Counted from the first letter of the stretch, positions 1 to 8,959 are shown. The stretch is DNA of 41,492 nucleotides from CAZSNH01 sp052388455 (GCA_052388455.1 JBQTIA010000041.1:1-41492), one strand, 5' to 3'. Notes: generated from the sequence alone by a model not told the origin. Numbers and translations: made by a program.

Positions 1-2337
1 CGCGAGCGGCGCATCTTCGTACCGATCAACACCATCCCCAAGCGGGTGATCGCGGCATTCCTCTCCGCAGAGGACAAGCGCTTCTACGAGCACGGCGGCC
101 TCGATCTGGCTGGTATCGCGCGCGCCGGCGTCAAGTACATCGAAGCCAAGATCAAGGGTCACGGCAGCATCCAGGGCGCCTCGACCATCACCCAGCAGGT
201 GGCCAAGAACTTCCTGCTGACCAGCGACCGCACCTTCGATCGCAAGATCAAGGAAGCCATCCTCGCGATCCGCATCGAGCGCGCCTACAGCAAGGACAAG
301 ATTCTCGAACTCTACCTCAACGAGATCTATCTCGGCATCGGCGCGTACGGTGTCGCCGCGGCGGGGCTCGCCTACTTCAACAAGGAATTGAAGGATCTGA
401 CGATCGAGGAGGCGGCCTATCTGGCCGTACTGCCCAAGGCGCCGAACAATTACCACCCCTACCGCAACACCGAGAAGGCGTCGGAGCGGCGGAACTGGAT
501 CATCGGCGAGATGTACGACAACGGCTACATCACGCGCGAAGAGGCAGATGCCTCGCGCAAGACGCCGCTCACCGTCAACTTCCGCACTGGCGGCGCGCAC
601 ATCTTCGCGGCCGAATACTTCGCCGAGGAAGTGCGCCGCTCCATCCTGGCCGAGTACGGCGAGGAGAAGCTCTATGCCGGCGGCCTTTCGATCCGCACCA
701 CCCTCGATCCGCGGTTGCAGCAGTTGGCCCGCAAGGCGCTGATCGATGGCCTCGTCGGCTTCGATCGCACGCGGGACGGCTGGCGCGGCCCGGTCGCCAA
801 GATCGACATCGGCGGAGACTGGGGAGTTCCCCTCGGCGGGGTCGACAGTGCGGGCGACATCACGCCCTGGCGGCTCGGCGTCGTGCTGCAGGCCGAGAAG
901 GCGAAGGCGGTGGTCGGCCTCAAGCCGGCCAAGCAGCCGGACGGCACCCTCGTCGCCGCCCGCGAGGCGGTCGAGATTTCGCTCGAGGAAGTCAAGTGGG
1001 CCAAGGTGCCGGTCAAAAAAACCGAGCCGAAAGCCGTCTCCGACATCCTCGCGCCCGGCGACGTGATCTACGTGGCGCCGAAGGATCCCGCCAAGCTCGA
1101 CGGCGTGTGGTCGCTGATGCAGATCCCGGACATCGGCGGCGGTCTCATCGCGATGGACCCGCACACCGGCCGCGTGCTGGCGGTGGTCGGCGGGCTGTCG
1201 TTCCAGCTGAGCCAGTTCGACCGCGCCATCCAGGCCAAGCGGCAGCCGGGCTCCTCGTTCAAGCCGTTCGTCTACGCGGCCGCCATCGACAACGGCTACA
1301 AGCCGACGTCGATCATACTCGACGAACCGATCGAGATCGAGCAGGGCCCCGGTCTCGATATCTGGAAGCCGGAGAACTACGACAAGGAAAAATCCTACGG
1401 CCCGACCACGCTGCGCGTCGGCATCGAGAAGTCGCGAAACCAGATGACGGTCCGGCTCGCCCAGGACACCGGCATGCCGATCATCACCGAATACGCCAAG
1501 CGCTTCGGCATCTACGACGATCTCCTGCCGGTGCTGGCCATGTCGCTCGGCGCCGGCGAAACGACGCTGATCCGGCTGGCCACCGGCTACTGCATGATCG
1601 CCAACGGCGGCAAGCAGGTGCGCGCCACCCTCATCGACCGCATCCAGGACCGCTGGGGCAAATCGGTCTGGCGACACGACAACCGAACCTGCGCGGGATG
1701 CACCGCCGAGGGCTGGTCCGGACAGGCCGAGCCGGAGATCGCCGACGACCGGGCGCAGATCATCGATCCCCACACCGCCTATCAGATGACCTCGATCATG
1801 GAGGGCGTCGTCCAGCGCGGCACGGCGACGAGCCTCAAGTCGCTGGAGCGGCCGCTGGCCGGCAAGACCGGCACCACGAACGAGGAAAAAGACGCCTGGT
1901 TCGTCGGCTACACGCCGGACCTCGTCGTCGGCGTGTTCGTTGGCTACGACACGCCCAAGGCCATGGGCAAGGGTCAGACCGGCGGCCACATCGCGGCGCC
2001 CATCTTCGGCAACTTCATGAAGATGGCGCTGGCCGATACACCGGCGGTCCCCTTTCGCGTTCCGCCCGGCCTGAAGCTGGTGCGAGTGAACCTCAGGACC
2101 GGGCTGAGAGCCTCGCCTAACGATCCCGAGGCGATCGTCGAGGCCTTCAAGCCTGGCGAGGAGCCGGACGACGCCTACTCGGTCATCGGGTTCTCACAGT
2201 CCGGCGACGGCCAGGGCGACGTCTACGCCCCGTCCTCGACCATCGAGCCCTCGCCACGCGGCGGCGATACTGGGGTCGTTCCTCCGCCGTCCTCCGGCAA
2301 CGGCGAGCCGGGCTGGAACTCCGGCCAGCGCTGGTAG
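1..2337 (+). CDS. mrcA: Penicillin-binding protein 1A, bifunctional (5' end outside window)
   Basis: Class A penicillin-binding protein, an inner-membrane enzyme that polymerises (glycosyltransferase) and cross-links (transpeptidase) periplasmic peptidoglycan. The frame is open from base 1, so the N-terminal anchor is missing from the window; the ATG at 46 is internal because glycosyltransferase sequence already precedes it. Visible GT51 motifs are EDKRFYEHGG, GASTITQQVAKNF and RIERAYSKDKILELYLNEIYLG. The transpeptidase domain shows the SxxK motif in PGSSFKPF (about base 1246), the SxN motif in KSRNQM (about 1430) and the KTG motif in AGKTGTTNEEKDAW (about 1860). The C-terminus is a Pro/Gly/Ser-rich tail, common in alphaproteobacterial PBP1A. 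A terminator follows, then prfB, which is a usual neighbour in Rhizobiales. The family call is secure; the gene name could equally be ponA. Confidence 0.95.
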   Translation, partial: RERRIFVPINTIPKRVIAAFLSAEDKRFYEHGGLDLAGIARAGVKYIEAKIKGHGSIQGASTITQQVAKNFLLTSDRTFDRKIKEAILAIRIERAYSKDKILELYLNEIYLGIGAYGVAAAGLAYFNKELKDLTIEEAAYLAVLPKAPNNYHPYRNTEKASERRNWIIGEMYDNGYITREEADASRKTPLTVNFRTGGAHIFAAEYFAEEVRRSILAEYGEEKLYAGGLSIRTTLDPRLQQLARKALIDGLVGFDRTRDGWRGPVAKIDIGGDWGVPLGGVDSAGDITPWRLGVVLQAEKAKAVVGLKPAKQPDGTLVAAREAVEISLEEVKWAKVPVKKTEPKAVSDILAPGDVIYVAPKDPAKLDGVWSLMQIPDIGGGLIAMDPHTGRVLAVVGGLSFQLSQFDRAIQAKRQPGSSFKPFVYAAAIDNGYKPTSIILDEPIEIEQGPGLDIWKPENYDKEKSYGPTTLRVGIEKSRNQMTVRLAQDTGMPIITEYAKRFGIYDDLLPVLAMSLGAGETTLIRLATGYCMIANGGKQVRATLIDRIQDRWGKSVWRHDNRTCAGCTAEGWSGQAEPEIADDRAQIIDPHTAYQMTSIMEGVVQRGTATSLKSLERPLAGKTGTTNEEKDAWFVGYTPDLVVGVFVGYDTPKAMGKGQTGGHIAAPIFGNFMKMALADTPAVPFRVPPGLKLVRVNLRTGLRASPNDPEAIVEAFKPGEEPDDAYSVIGFSQSGDGQGDVYAPSSTIEPSPRGGDTGVVPPPSSGNGEPGWNSGQRW

Positions 2338-2397
2338 CGGCGGCCACCCGCGGCGGGCAGTGGAAGACCCGCTCTGTCGCCGTTTACAGATCGCTCG

Positions 2398-2429
2398 AGC
2401 GCCCCTATATCGGGCGCTTGCTTTTTTTT
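2398..2429 (+). terminator. Rho-independent terminator after the PBP1A gene
   Basis: Arms AGCGCCC (2398-2404) and GGGCGCT (2412-2418) enclose a 7-base loop and are followed by TG, C and a run of eight T (2422-2429). The T run ends only 10 bases before the prfB start codon. prfB transcription therefore either reads through this signal or starts very close to its own ATG. Confidence 0.75.
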
Positions 2430-2439
2430 GGGGTTCGCC

Positions 2440-3571
2440 ATGCGCGCCGACACGCAGAAACTCGCCGATTCCATCAAGGAGCAGTTCGCGCTCCTGAGGA
2501 GGTCTCTTTGACTGGGACACGGCGGAAACCCGGCTCGCGGAGCTGAACCGCAAGGCCGAGGATCCGAACCTGTGGAGCGATCCCAAGAACGCGCAGAAGG
2601 TCATGCGCCTGCGCCAGCAGCTCGAACGCTCGATCCAGGATTTCCGCAAGCTCGAAGGCGAGTTCGATGATGCCGTGACGCTGATCGAGCTCGGCGAGGC
2701 GGAGAGCGATGCCGGCTCGGTGGCCGAGGGCGAGGCCAGCCTGAAGAAGCTGGTCGCCGAGGCCGAGCGGCGCGGCGTCGAGGCGCTGCTCTCCGGCGAA
2801 GCCGACGGCATGGATACCTTCGTCGAGGTCCACGCCGGAGCCGGCGGCACCGAGAGCCAGGATTGGGCCTCGATGCTGCTGCGCATGTACATGCGCTGGG
2901 CCGAGCGGCGCGGTCTCAAGGTGAAGCTGGTCGACGAAAGCCCCGGCGAAGAAGCGGGCATCAAATCGGCGACGCTGGAGATCAACGGCGAAAACGCATT
3001 CGGCTGGCTGAAGACCGAAGCCGGCGTCCACCGGCTGGTGCGCATCTCCCCCTACGATTCCAACGCCCGCCGTCACACGAGCTTCGCCTCCGTTGGCATC
3101 TTTCCTGTGGTCGACGACACCATCGATATCGAGATCAATCCGGCCGACATCGAGATCAGCTACGCGCGATCGAGCGGTCCCGGCGGGCAGAACGTCAACC
3201 GAACCGAATCCGCTGTCCGCCTGGTGCACAAGCCGACCAACATCATCATCTTCGCGCAGGAGCAACGTTCCCAGCACCAGAACAAAGACATCGCGATGAA
3301 CCGCCTCAAGGCCAAGCTCTATGAGCTGGAATTGAAGCGACGCGAGGAAAAAGCCTTCGCCGAGCAGGCCGGCAAGACCGAGATCGGCTGGGGCCATCAG
3401 ATCCGCTCCTACGTGCTGCAGCCCTACCAGATGGTCAAGGATCTGAGGACCGGCGTGCAGTCCGGCACGCCCTCCGAGGTGCTCGACGGCGACATCGATG
3501 CCTTCATCGAGGCGGCGCTGGCGCAGCGCATGAAGGGCGGCGGTCCGGCCAAGATCGACGACATCGACTGA
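2440..3571 (+). CDS. prfB: Peptide chain release factor 2, with programmed +1 frameshift
   Basis: RF2 recognises UGA and UAA stop codons and triggers peptide release on the ribosome. The first reading frame begins at ATG 2440 and gives 23 codons ending LLRRSL before an in-frame TGA at 2509. Shifting +1 there continues as DWDTAETRLAELN, which matches the RF2 family, and runs to the stop at 3571. The full product is about 376 aa. The peptidyl-release motif GGQ lies in SSGPGGQNVNRTES (about base 3180). The anticodon-mimic SPF-type motif appears as the related RISPYDS. Annotating from the next ATG (2603) would drop about 54 residues. Regulation is by the frameshift itself: scarce RF2 lets ribosomes pause at UGA and shift. 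Confidence 0.95.
2497..2512 (+). promoter_or_regulatory. prfB autoregulatory frameshift site
   Basis: An internal Shine-Dalgarno-like AGGAGG (2497-2502) stands exactly three bases before CTT (2506-2508), which is followed by TGA and C (2509-2512). This is the same geometry as the E. coli prfB site, in which AGGGGG is separated by three bases from CUU UGA C. Seen directly; function follows from the known RF2 mechanism. Confidence 0.93.
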
Positions 3572-3650
3572 TCTGATCGGCGGCCCGAACGACGCAGCCG
3601 GTCCGGTGCCTATGATAGAGCACCGAATCCGGCGGGGAGTGACGCTCAGC

Positions 3651-4463
3651 ATGGCGGACCCGGGTTTCAGCGCCGAACCGAGCGACCGCCGGATCGTGGC
3701 CCGTCTCCGTTCGCTGAGCGCAGGCGCGCGGCGCGCCCTGTCGATCCTCGGCGAGACCGTCGTGCCGCCGGTCTGTCTCGGCTGCCATCAGCCGCTGGCG
3801 TCTCACCACGCGCTCTGCGTCGACTGCTGGCGCGGGGTTGATTTCATCCGCACGCCGCTGTGCGACCGGCTCGGACTGCCGATGCCCTTCGATGCGGGTG
3901 GCGTCGTCGTATCCGCCGCCGCACTCGCCGATCCGCCCGACTACGGACGCGCGCGGGCGGTCGGGCGATACGACGGAACCCTGCGCCGGCTGGTGCACGA
4001 CTTCAAGTTTCATGACCGGGTCGAGGTCTGCCGGCTGCTTGCGATCTGGATGCGTCACGCCGGAGCCGAGCTGCTTTCCGACGCGGACATCATCGTGCCG
4101 GTGCCGCTCGGCCGCCGACGCCTCCTCTGGCGGCGGTTCAATCAGGCGGCGATGCTGGCCGGCGAGCTGGCGCGGGGAACGCCCCTGTCGTTCGAGCCGA
4201 TGGTGCTGGTGCGAACGCGAGCGACGAAGAGCCAGGTCGGCCTTGCGCGCGCCGAGCGCCGACAGAACGTTCGCGGCGCCTTCCTCGTTCCGCCCGCCCT
4301 GGTGCCGGTGGTGGCGGGGCGGCGGGTCGTGCTGGTCGACGACATCATCACCACGGGCGCCACAGCGGGGGCGGCGGCGCGGGGGCTGCTGCGGGCCGGC
4401 GCGGCGCGTGTCGACGTGCTGGCCGTCGCACTGGTGACGGACGCGGCCCTGGTGACCGCTTAA
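3651..4463 (+). CDS. ComF-family phosphoribosyltransferase-like protein
   Basis: 270 aa. The N-terminus holds four cysteines in two pairs (VCLGC at residues 42-45 and CVDC at 56-59), a zinc-ribbon pattern typical of ComF/GntX proteins. The C-terminal half is a type I phosphoribosyltransferase fold with the PRPP loop VVLVDDIITTGATA (residues 226-239). Family members are linked to DNA uptake or to use of external DNA, but the biochemical role is not settled. ATG 3651 is preferred to the upstream GTG 3606 and ATG 3612 because GGGGAG lies 11 bases before it; the upstream starts have no clear ribosome site. It heads a tight run with grxC, a Nit-type hydrolase and DUF1178, an order common in Rhizobiales. 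Confidence 0.85.
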   Translation: MADPGFSAEPSDRRIVARLRSLSAGARRALSILGETVVPPVCLGCHQPLASHHALCVDCWRGVDFIRTPLCDRLGLPMPFDAGGVVVSAAALADPPDYGRARAVGRYDGTLRRLVHDFKFHDRVEVCRLLAIWMRHAGAELLSDADIIVPVPLGRRRLLWRRFNQAAMLAGELARGTPLSFEPMVLVRTRATKSQVGLARAERRQNVRGAFLVPPALVPVVAGRRVVLVDDIITTGATAGAAARGLLRAGAARVDVLAVALVTDAALVTA

Positions 4464-4581
4464 TTTACGAAGAATACCGTTCAATACAGGCCTGTGTGGC
4501 GATGGCGCTCGTGGTTTGAGGGGCGGGTCCGGCTAGCTTCCACAGCGGATCACGCGGGTCAGCGAGGACCGCTCGAAAGCA

Positions 4582-4839
4582 ATGCCGACAGTCACCATCT
4601 ATACGGCGGGCTTCTGCCCCTATTGCCATCTCGCCAAGGAGATCCTCCGCGACAAGGGGGTCACCTACGAGGAGATCGACGTCACCGGCAAGCCGACGCT
4701 GCGCTCCGAGATGTGCAGCCGGGCCGGCGGACGCAACACGGTGCCCCAGATCTGGATCGGAGACCGGCATGTCGGGGGCTGCGACGATCTCTGCTGCCTG
4801 GAGCGGGCCGGCAAGCTCGACGCGCTGCTCTGCACCTGA
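4582..4839 (+). CDS. grxC: Glutaredoxin 3 (GrxC family)
   Basis: 85 aa, matching the roughly 82-90 aa of bacterial Grx3. It is a cytosolic dithiol oxidoreductase that uses glutathione to reduce disulfides. The active site CPYC is at residues 12-15, and the cis-proline loop appears as NTVPQIWIG followed by the glutathione-binding HVGGCDDL. Two further cysteines follow in DLCCLE. The next gene begins three bases after the stop codon, so both are probably co-transcribed. The call is firm. Confidence 0.94.
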   Translation: MPTVTIYTAGFCPYCHLAKEILRDKGVTYEEIDVTGKPTLRSEMCSRAGGRNTVPQIWIGDRHVGGCDDLCCLERAGKLDALLCT

Positions 4840-4842
4840 CCG

Positions 4843-5733
4843 ATGAGCGAACCCGCAGCTTCCCAGACCTTCCGCGCCGCGCTCGTGCAGATGTGTACCG
4901 GCCGCGATGTGGAGAAGAATTTGGCGGACGCCGAGCGGCTGATCCGGGAGGCCGCAGCGGGCGGCGCCGACTACGTCCAGACGCCTGAGGTGACGACCTT
5001 CATGGACGAGGGGCGGGATCGGGTTCTGGCGGCGGCCCGGCCCGAGCAGGGCAACGCCGCGCTCGCCCGTTTCCGCGCTCTCTCTCGCGAGCTCGAACTC
5101 TGGCTGCACATCGGCTCGATGGGAATCCGCGTCGCGCCGGACCGCATCGCCAACCGTTCCTTTCTCATCGCGCCGTCGGGCGAGGTTGTGGCGCGCTACG
5201 ACAAGATCCACCTCTTCGACGTCGATCTTCCGGGCGGGGAAAGCTACCGCGAGAGCGCCAGTTACGCTGGCGGAAGCGAGGCGGTGTTGGCGGCGCTGCC
5301 CTGGGGCGGGCTCGGTCTCACCATCTGCTACGACCTGCGCTTCCCGCATCTCTACCGCTCGCTGGCGCAGGCCGGCGCGCGCTTCCTCGCCATTCCCGCC
5401 GCCTTCACCCGGCTGACCGGCGAGGCCCACTGGCACACCCTGATCCGCGCCCGGGCCATCGAGGCGCAGTGCTTCGTTTTCGCGGCGGCGCAGGGCGGCC
5501 GGCACGAGCACGGTCGCGAGACCTTCGGACACAGCCTCATCGTCTCGCCGTGGGGGCAGATCCTCGCCGAAGCCGACATTCACCCTGCCGTCATAATTGC
5601 CGACATCGACGCCCGGAACGTGGAAGAGGTTCGCAGCAGGGTTCCTTCGCTCGCCCACGACCGGCCCTTCACGGTCACCGGCCCGAGCGGAGGGGCCGGC
5701 TCTCGCCCTGAACCGGGACCTCGACGGTCATGA
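4843..5733 (+). CDS. Carbon-nitrogen hydrolase (Nit1/Nit2-type amidase)
   Basis: 296 aa member of the nitrilase superfamily. The Glu-Lys-Cys catalytic triad is visible: E49 in TPEVT, K121 in YDKIHLFDVD and C162 in TICYDLRFP. The YDKIHLFDVD and CYDLRFP signatures place it with the Nit1/Nit2 branch, whose characterised members hydrolyse deaminated glutathione or omega-amides. This fits its position directly behind a glutaredoxin gene. The last 20 or so residues are Pro/Gly/Arg-rich and extend past the usual family end. Its stop overlaps the start of the DUF1178 gene by four bases (ATGA). The exact substrate cannot be read from sequence. Confidence 0.88.
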   Translation: MSEPAASQTFRAALVQMCTGRDVEKNLADAERLIREAAAGGADYVQTPEVTTFMDEGRDRVLAAARPEQGNAALARFRALSRELELWLHIGSMGIRVAPDRIANRSFLIAPSGEVVARYDKIHLFDVDLPGGESYRESASYAGGSEAVLAALPWGGLGLTICYDLRFPHLYRSLAQAGARFLAIPAAFTRLTGEAHWHTLIRARAIEAQCFVFAAAQGGRHEHGRETFGHSLIVSPWGQILAEADIHPAVIIADIDARNVEEVRSRVPSLAHDRPFTVTGPSGGAGSRPEPGPRRS

Positions 5734-6140
5734 TCAGATATCGACTTGCCTGCCGCGCCGGCCACGACTTCGAAGGCTGGTTCCAGAGTAGCGCCGCATT
5801 CGACGAACAGGCGGCGGCCGGTCGGGTCAGCTGCCCGGTGTGCGGCTCGGCCGATGTCGGCAAGGCGATCATGGCGCCGGGCCTTGCGAGCGGCGTGCGG
5901 GGAGTGCCGGGGACAGCCCGCAGCGAAGCCCTGGCACTCATGCGCCGGCTCCGCGACGAGGTGCGGGCCGAAGCGGAGTACGTCGGACAGCGCTTCGCCG
6001 AGGAAGCCCGACGCGTGCATCGGGAGACCGCTCCGCCGCGCGCTATCTACGGCGAGGCGACCGTCGAGAACGCGAAGTCCCTGCTGGAGGAGGGCATCCC
6101 GGTGTATCCCTTGTCGCGCCTGCCGGAAGACCGGCACTGA
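5730..6140 (+). CDS. DUF1178 family protein
   Basis: 136 aa. The N-terminal zinc-ribbon-like part begins MIRYRLACRAGHDFEGWF, with cysteines C8, C35 and C38 (CPVC), and is followed by the family's typical KAIMAPGL segment. The C-terminal half (EVRAEAEYVGQRFAEEARR ...) is charged and probably helical. DUF1178 has no established function; it commonly sits directly after a nitrilase-type gene, as here, where translation is coupled by an ATGA overlap. Likely a small cytosolic metal-binding protein. Confidence 0.86.
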   Translation: MIRYRLACRAGHDFEGWFQSSAAFDEQAAAGRVSCPVCGSADVGKAIMAPGLASGVRGVPGTARSEALALMRRLRDEVRAEAEYVGQRFAEEARRVHRETAPPRAIYGEATVENAKSLLEEGIPVYPLSRLPEDRH

Positions 6141-6179
6141 TGAAGCGCTCGACGGCGGCCCGCGCGACGGGTCACGGCT

Positions 6180-6449
6180 TCACAACAGCGAGAGAGTATA
6201 GAGCAGGGCGGCGCTGGCATCCGGCACGCTGTGCACCGGTTCGTTGTAGCCGGCCGGTGTCCAGCTGAAGCCGCCGGGCCAGAGGCGCCACAGCCCCCGT
6301 GCGTGGCCGGATTTTTCGACCAGCAAGCCAGCTCCTTCCATCGAGAACGTGAACCCGCGATCCAGCAGATGCTGCTGGTTCTGGAGCATGTTCAACAGAT
6401 TGAGGTGTTCCTCGGGAGTGGTCACGGCAATCTCGTTGGGCTGGCGCAC
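6180..6449 (-). CDS. Small hypothetical protein, GTG start
   Basis: 89 aa, probable start GTG at 6449. The protein has balanced amino-acid composition and an ordered look (TPEEHLNLLNMLQNQQHLLDR at the start, then EKSGHARGLWRLWPGG and TPAGYNEPVHSVPDA), unlike the Arg/Ala/Pro-rich shadow frames of this GC-rich DNA. It has no membrane segment or known motif that I recognise. It lies convergent to the DUF1178 gene, 39 bases from its stop. No strong ribosome site is visible, so the start is uncertain. I do not assign a function. Confidence 0.5.
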   Translation of the reverse strand: MRQPNEIAVTTPEEHLNLLNMLQNQQHLLDRGFTFSMEGAGLLVEKSGHARGLWRLWPGGFSWTPAGYNEPVHSVPDASAALLYTLSLL

Positions 6450-6780
6450 CTGCCGACCACCGCGGGTGCGGTGACGGTGGCCGGTATCGATCCGGCAGGG
6501 CCAGCAAAGTCATGGATGATGATATCTAGCGCACAATCGAAGTACTTCTAATGCTTAACGCTCATGTACCTTACGGCAGTCCAGTAATTCACAATCGAAT
6601 TTTTCGAAGACTTGGCGAAAGTTCGACGCTTTCGACGTAGCGCCCGTTAATCCTGTGGGTGGCGTCAGAGCCCGTGGGCTGTCACCAAACTCTGATCGGC
6701 GACGCGTATAAGCTCTGGCGACCGGGGCTAACAAGATGGCTCCGGGCGTTTTCCTCTCCGTCCGAAGAGATTGTCAAACG
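6450..6780. other. Intergenic region upstream of the PhoX gene
   Basis: About 330 bases without a convincing gene. The part from about 6510 to 6640 is clearly richer in A and T than its surroundings. A weak Pho-box-like direct repeat lies at 6679-6696 (listed separately). An upstream in-frame ATG at 6736 exists but has no better ribosome site than ATG 6781. Confidence 0.6.
6679..6696 (+). promoter_or_regulatory. Weak Pho-box-like direct repeat
   Basis: CTGTCAC, then CAAA, then CTCTGAT. Against the PhoB consensus half-site CTGTCAT with a four-base A/T-rich spacer, the first half matches 6 of 7 positions and the second 5 of 7. It lies about 85 bases before the PhoX start. The match is suggestive only. 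Confidence 0.3.
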
Positions 6781-8820
6781 ATGTCGACAGATGAACGCTC
6801 CGAGCGGCCTCGCAAAGTGATCACCGGCGCCGCGGCAGCCGATGTGCTCGAAAGCCGCGGCTCCAATCCGAGCGGCAATCCTACGCTCGATCAGGTGCTG
6901 GAAGAGCGACTGTCGCGACGCGGGTTCCTCGTGAGCGGGCTGGCCGCGGGCGCATTCTCGTTATCTGGCGGGTCGATGCCGACGACAACGCCCGCTGCGG
7001 CCGAGAACGCCGCCGTCGCGCCGCTGCAGCCGGCGGCCGGCTCCTTCGATTTTCCCGAACTCGCGGTCACCACCGACGAGACCCATCACGTGGCCGCAGG
7101 GTACGATGCGCAGGTGCTGATCCGCTGGGGCGAGCCGATGCTCCCCGGCACGCCCGATTTCGACCCCGAAGGGCAGACCGCCGAGGCCCAGGCCCGCCAG
7201 TTCGGCTACAACAACGACTTCCTCGGTTTCCTGCCGATCGACGGGAAATCGGATCACGGCCTGCTCGTCGTCAATCACGAATACACCAACGAGGAGCTGA
7301 TGTTTCCGCCGGCCGGATGGTTCGGCTGGGTCGGCAGTCTGTTCGCCGATACGCCGAAGGCGCAGGTCGACATCGAGATGATGGCGCACGGCGGCTCGGT
7401 CCTCGAAGTCAAGCGCACGGATGGCGTCTGGGACGTGGTGAAGGGATCGAAATATGCCCGCCGCATCACCGCCGAGACCGAGATGCGCATCTCCGGCCCC
7501 GCTGCCGGCCACGTTCGCATGCAGACCTCGGCCGATCCATCGGGTACGAAGGTGCTCGGCATGTTGAACAACTGCGCCGGCGGCATCACGCCCTGGGGCA
7601 CGTGGCTCACCTGCGAGGAAAACATCAACTACTACTTTTCCGGCAAGGACGCCGCCGAGCGCCACCCCGATGCCCGCGCCTACAGACGCTACGGCCTGCC
7701 GGCCGAGATCCAGGCGTGGGGCCAGCATCACGACCGCTTCGACGTCGCCAAGGAGCCGAACGAGCCCAACCGCTTCGGCTGGGTGGTCGAGATCGATCCC
7801 CTCGATCCCGCATCCATGCCGGTCAAGCGCACCGCCATGGGCCGCTTCAAGCACGAGGGCGCCGGCAACATCATCAATGGCGATGGCCGCTTCGTCGTCT
7901 ATCAGGGCGACGACGAGATGTTCGACTACGTCTACCGGTTCGTGACCGCCGGCAAAGTCGATTTTGCCGACCCGAAGGCCAACAGGGATCTGCTCGACGA
8001 TGGCGTTCTGTCGGTTGCCAGGTTCAAGGCCGACGGCACCGGCGAATGGATTCCGCTCGTTCACGGTCAGGGTGCCGGCTGGCTGACGGAGAAATTCGGC
8101 TTCCGCGACCAGGGCGATGTCGTCATCCACGCGCGCCTCTCCGCCGACCTCGTAGGGGCCACCAAGATGGACCGCCCCGAGGACGTCGAGGTCAGCCCGA
8201 AGTCGGGCAAGGTCTACGTGCTGCTGACGATGAACGCCTCGCGCAAGGACACCGGCGACAAGGGGGTCGATCCGGCCAACCCGCGTCCCGCCAACCGCTA
8301 CGGCCATATCATCGAGATCATGCCCGACGGCGGCGACCACGCCGCGCCCGCCTTCCGCTGGGACATCCTGGTCAAATGCGGCGATCCGACCCGGCCGGAG
8401 GTTGGCGCCACGTTCAATCCCGCGGTCAGTTCCAGCGGCTGGTTCGGCATGCCCGACAACTGCGTCTTCGACGCCGAGGGGCGGCTCTGGGTCTCGACTG
8501 ACGGCAACAAGCAGAACACCACCGGCCGCCACGACGGCCTATGGGCCATGGGCACCGAGGGCGCCGAACGCGGTCTCTCGCGGTGTTTCTACCAGGTTCC
8601 GCGCGGGGCGGAGCTCTGCGGACCCTGCTTCACGCCCGACATGGAGACGCTGTTCGTCGCCGTCCAGCACCCGGCCGAAAACCGGGAAGTATCGCCTGCG
8701 AATCCCCTTTCGACCTACACCAGTCCCTCGACCCGCTGGCCCGATTTCCTGGCGACGATGCCGCCGCGGCCGAGCATCGTCGCCATCACCCGCCAGGGTG
8801 GCGGCAAAATCGCGGTGTGA
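6781..8820 (+). CDS. phoX: PhoX-family phosphatase (DUF839), Tat-exported
   Basis: 679 aa. A twin-arginine signal (SRRGFLVSGLAAGAF, RR at residues 46-47) follows an N-terminal extension of about 45 residues, so export through Tat to the periplasm is expected. Family features include VVNHEYTNEELMF, CAGGITPWGTWLTCEEN, RFKHEGA, MDRPEDVEVSP and PDNCVFDAEGRLWVSTD. PhoX enzymes are Ca/Fe-dependent alkaline phosphatases acting on phosphate monoesters; not every DUF839 protein has been shown to have this activity. ATG 6781 is chosen over in-frame ATG 6736 because the resulting N-terminus looks like other PhoX pre-proteins. It is a single-gene unit followed by a hairpin. The gene symbol is by family only. 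Confidence 0.85.
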   Translation: MSTDERSERPRKVITGAAAADVLESRGSNPSGNPTLDQVLEERLSRRGFLVSGLAAGAFSLSGGSMPTTTPAAAENAAVAPLQPAAGSFDFPELAVTTDETHHVAAGYDAQVLIRWGEPMLPGTPDFDPEGQTAEAQARQFGYNNDFLGFLPIDGKSDHGLLVVNHEYTNEELMFPPAGWFGWVGSLFADTPKAQVDIEMMAHGGSVLEVKRTDGVWDVVKGSKYARRITAETEMRISGPAAGHVRMQTSADPSGTKVLGMLNNCAGGITPWGTWLTCEENINYYFSGKDAAERHPDARAYRRYGLPAEIQAWGQHHDRFDVAKEPNEPNRFGWVVEIDPLDPASMPVKRTAMGRFKHEGAGNIINGDGRFVVYQGDDEMFDYVYRFVTAGKVDFADPKANRDLLDDGVLSVARFKADGTGEWIPLVHGQGAGWLTEKFGFRDQGDVVIHARLSADLVGATKMDRPEDVEVSPKSGKVYVLLTMNASRKDTGDKGVDPANPRPANRYGHIIEIMPDGGDHAAPAFRWDILVKCGDPTRPEVGATFNPAVSSSGWFGMPDNCVFDAEGRLWVSTDGNKQNTTGRHDGLWAMGTEGAERGLSRCFYQVPRGAELCGPCFTPDMETLFVAVQHPAENREVSPANPLSTYTSPSTRWPDFLATMPPRPSIVAITRQGGGKIAV

Positions 8821-8823
8821 CCG

Positions 8824-8843
8824 TTCGCCCGCACCGGGGCGAA
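8824..8843 (+). terminator. Hairpin after the PhoX gene
   Basis: Perfect 7-bp arms TTCGCCC and GGGCGAA with a 6-base loop start three bases past the stop codon. There is no T tract behind it, so it may be a Rho-dependent end or an RNA-stabilising hairpin rather than an intrinsic terminator. Confidence 0.4.
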
Positions 8844-8906
8844 AGGGAAAAATCGGCTTGCCCGCCTGGGACGGCGCGGTGCAAACAGGCTCAGGAAGTC
8901 CAGCCC

Positions 8907-8928
8907 CATGAGACCGTCGTGTCTCATG
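8907..8928. promoter_or_regulatory. Perfect inverted repeat upstream of bioB (operator candidate)
   Basis: Arms CATGAGAC (8907-8914) and GTCTCATG (8921-8928) with a 6-base centre, ending 31 bases before the bioB start. The 139-base interval upstream of bioB has no TTATMKATAA box of the alphaproteobacterial repressor BioR. This repeat is the only clear dyad close to bioB, apart from the PhoX hairpin further upstream. Regulator binding is inferred from position and symmetry only. Confidence 0.4.
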
Positions 8929-8959
8929 TCGATGGATGTCGTTGGGAGCCAAGTCGCTG

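Noticed and set aside
6514..6735. Small gene in the A/T-rich stretch before the PhoX gene
   Set aside because: Only very short frames without ribosome sites or ordered composition are present.
6961..8532. 523-codon open frame antisense to the PhoX gene
   Set aside because: High-GC shadow with no domain features; the sense strand encodes an intact PhoX protein.
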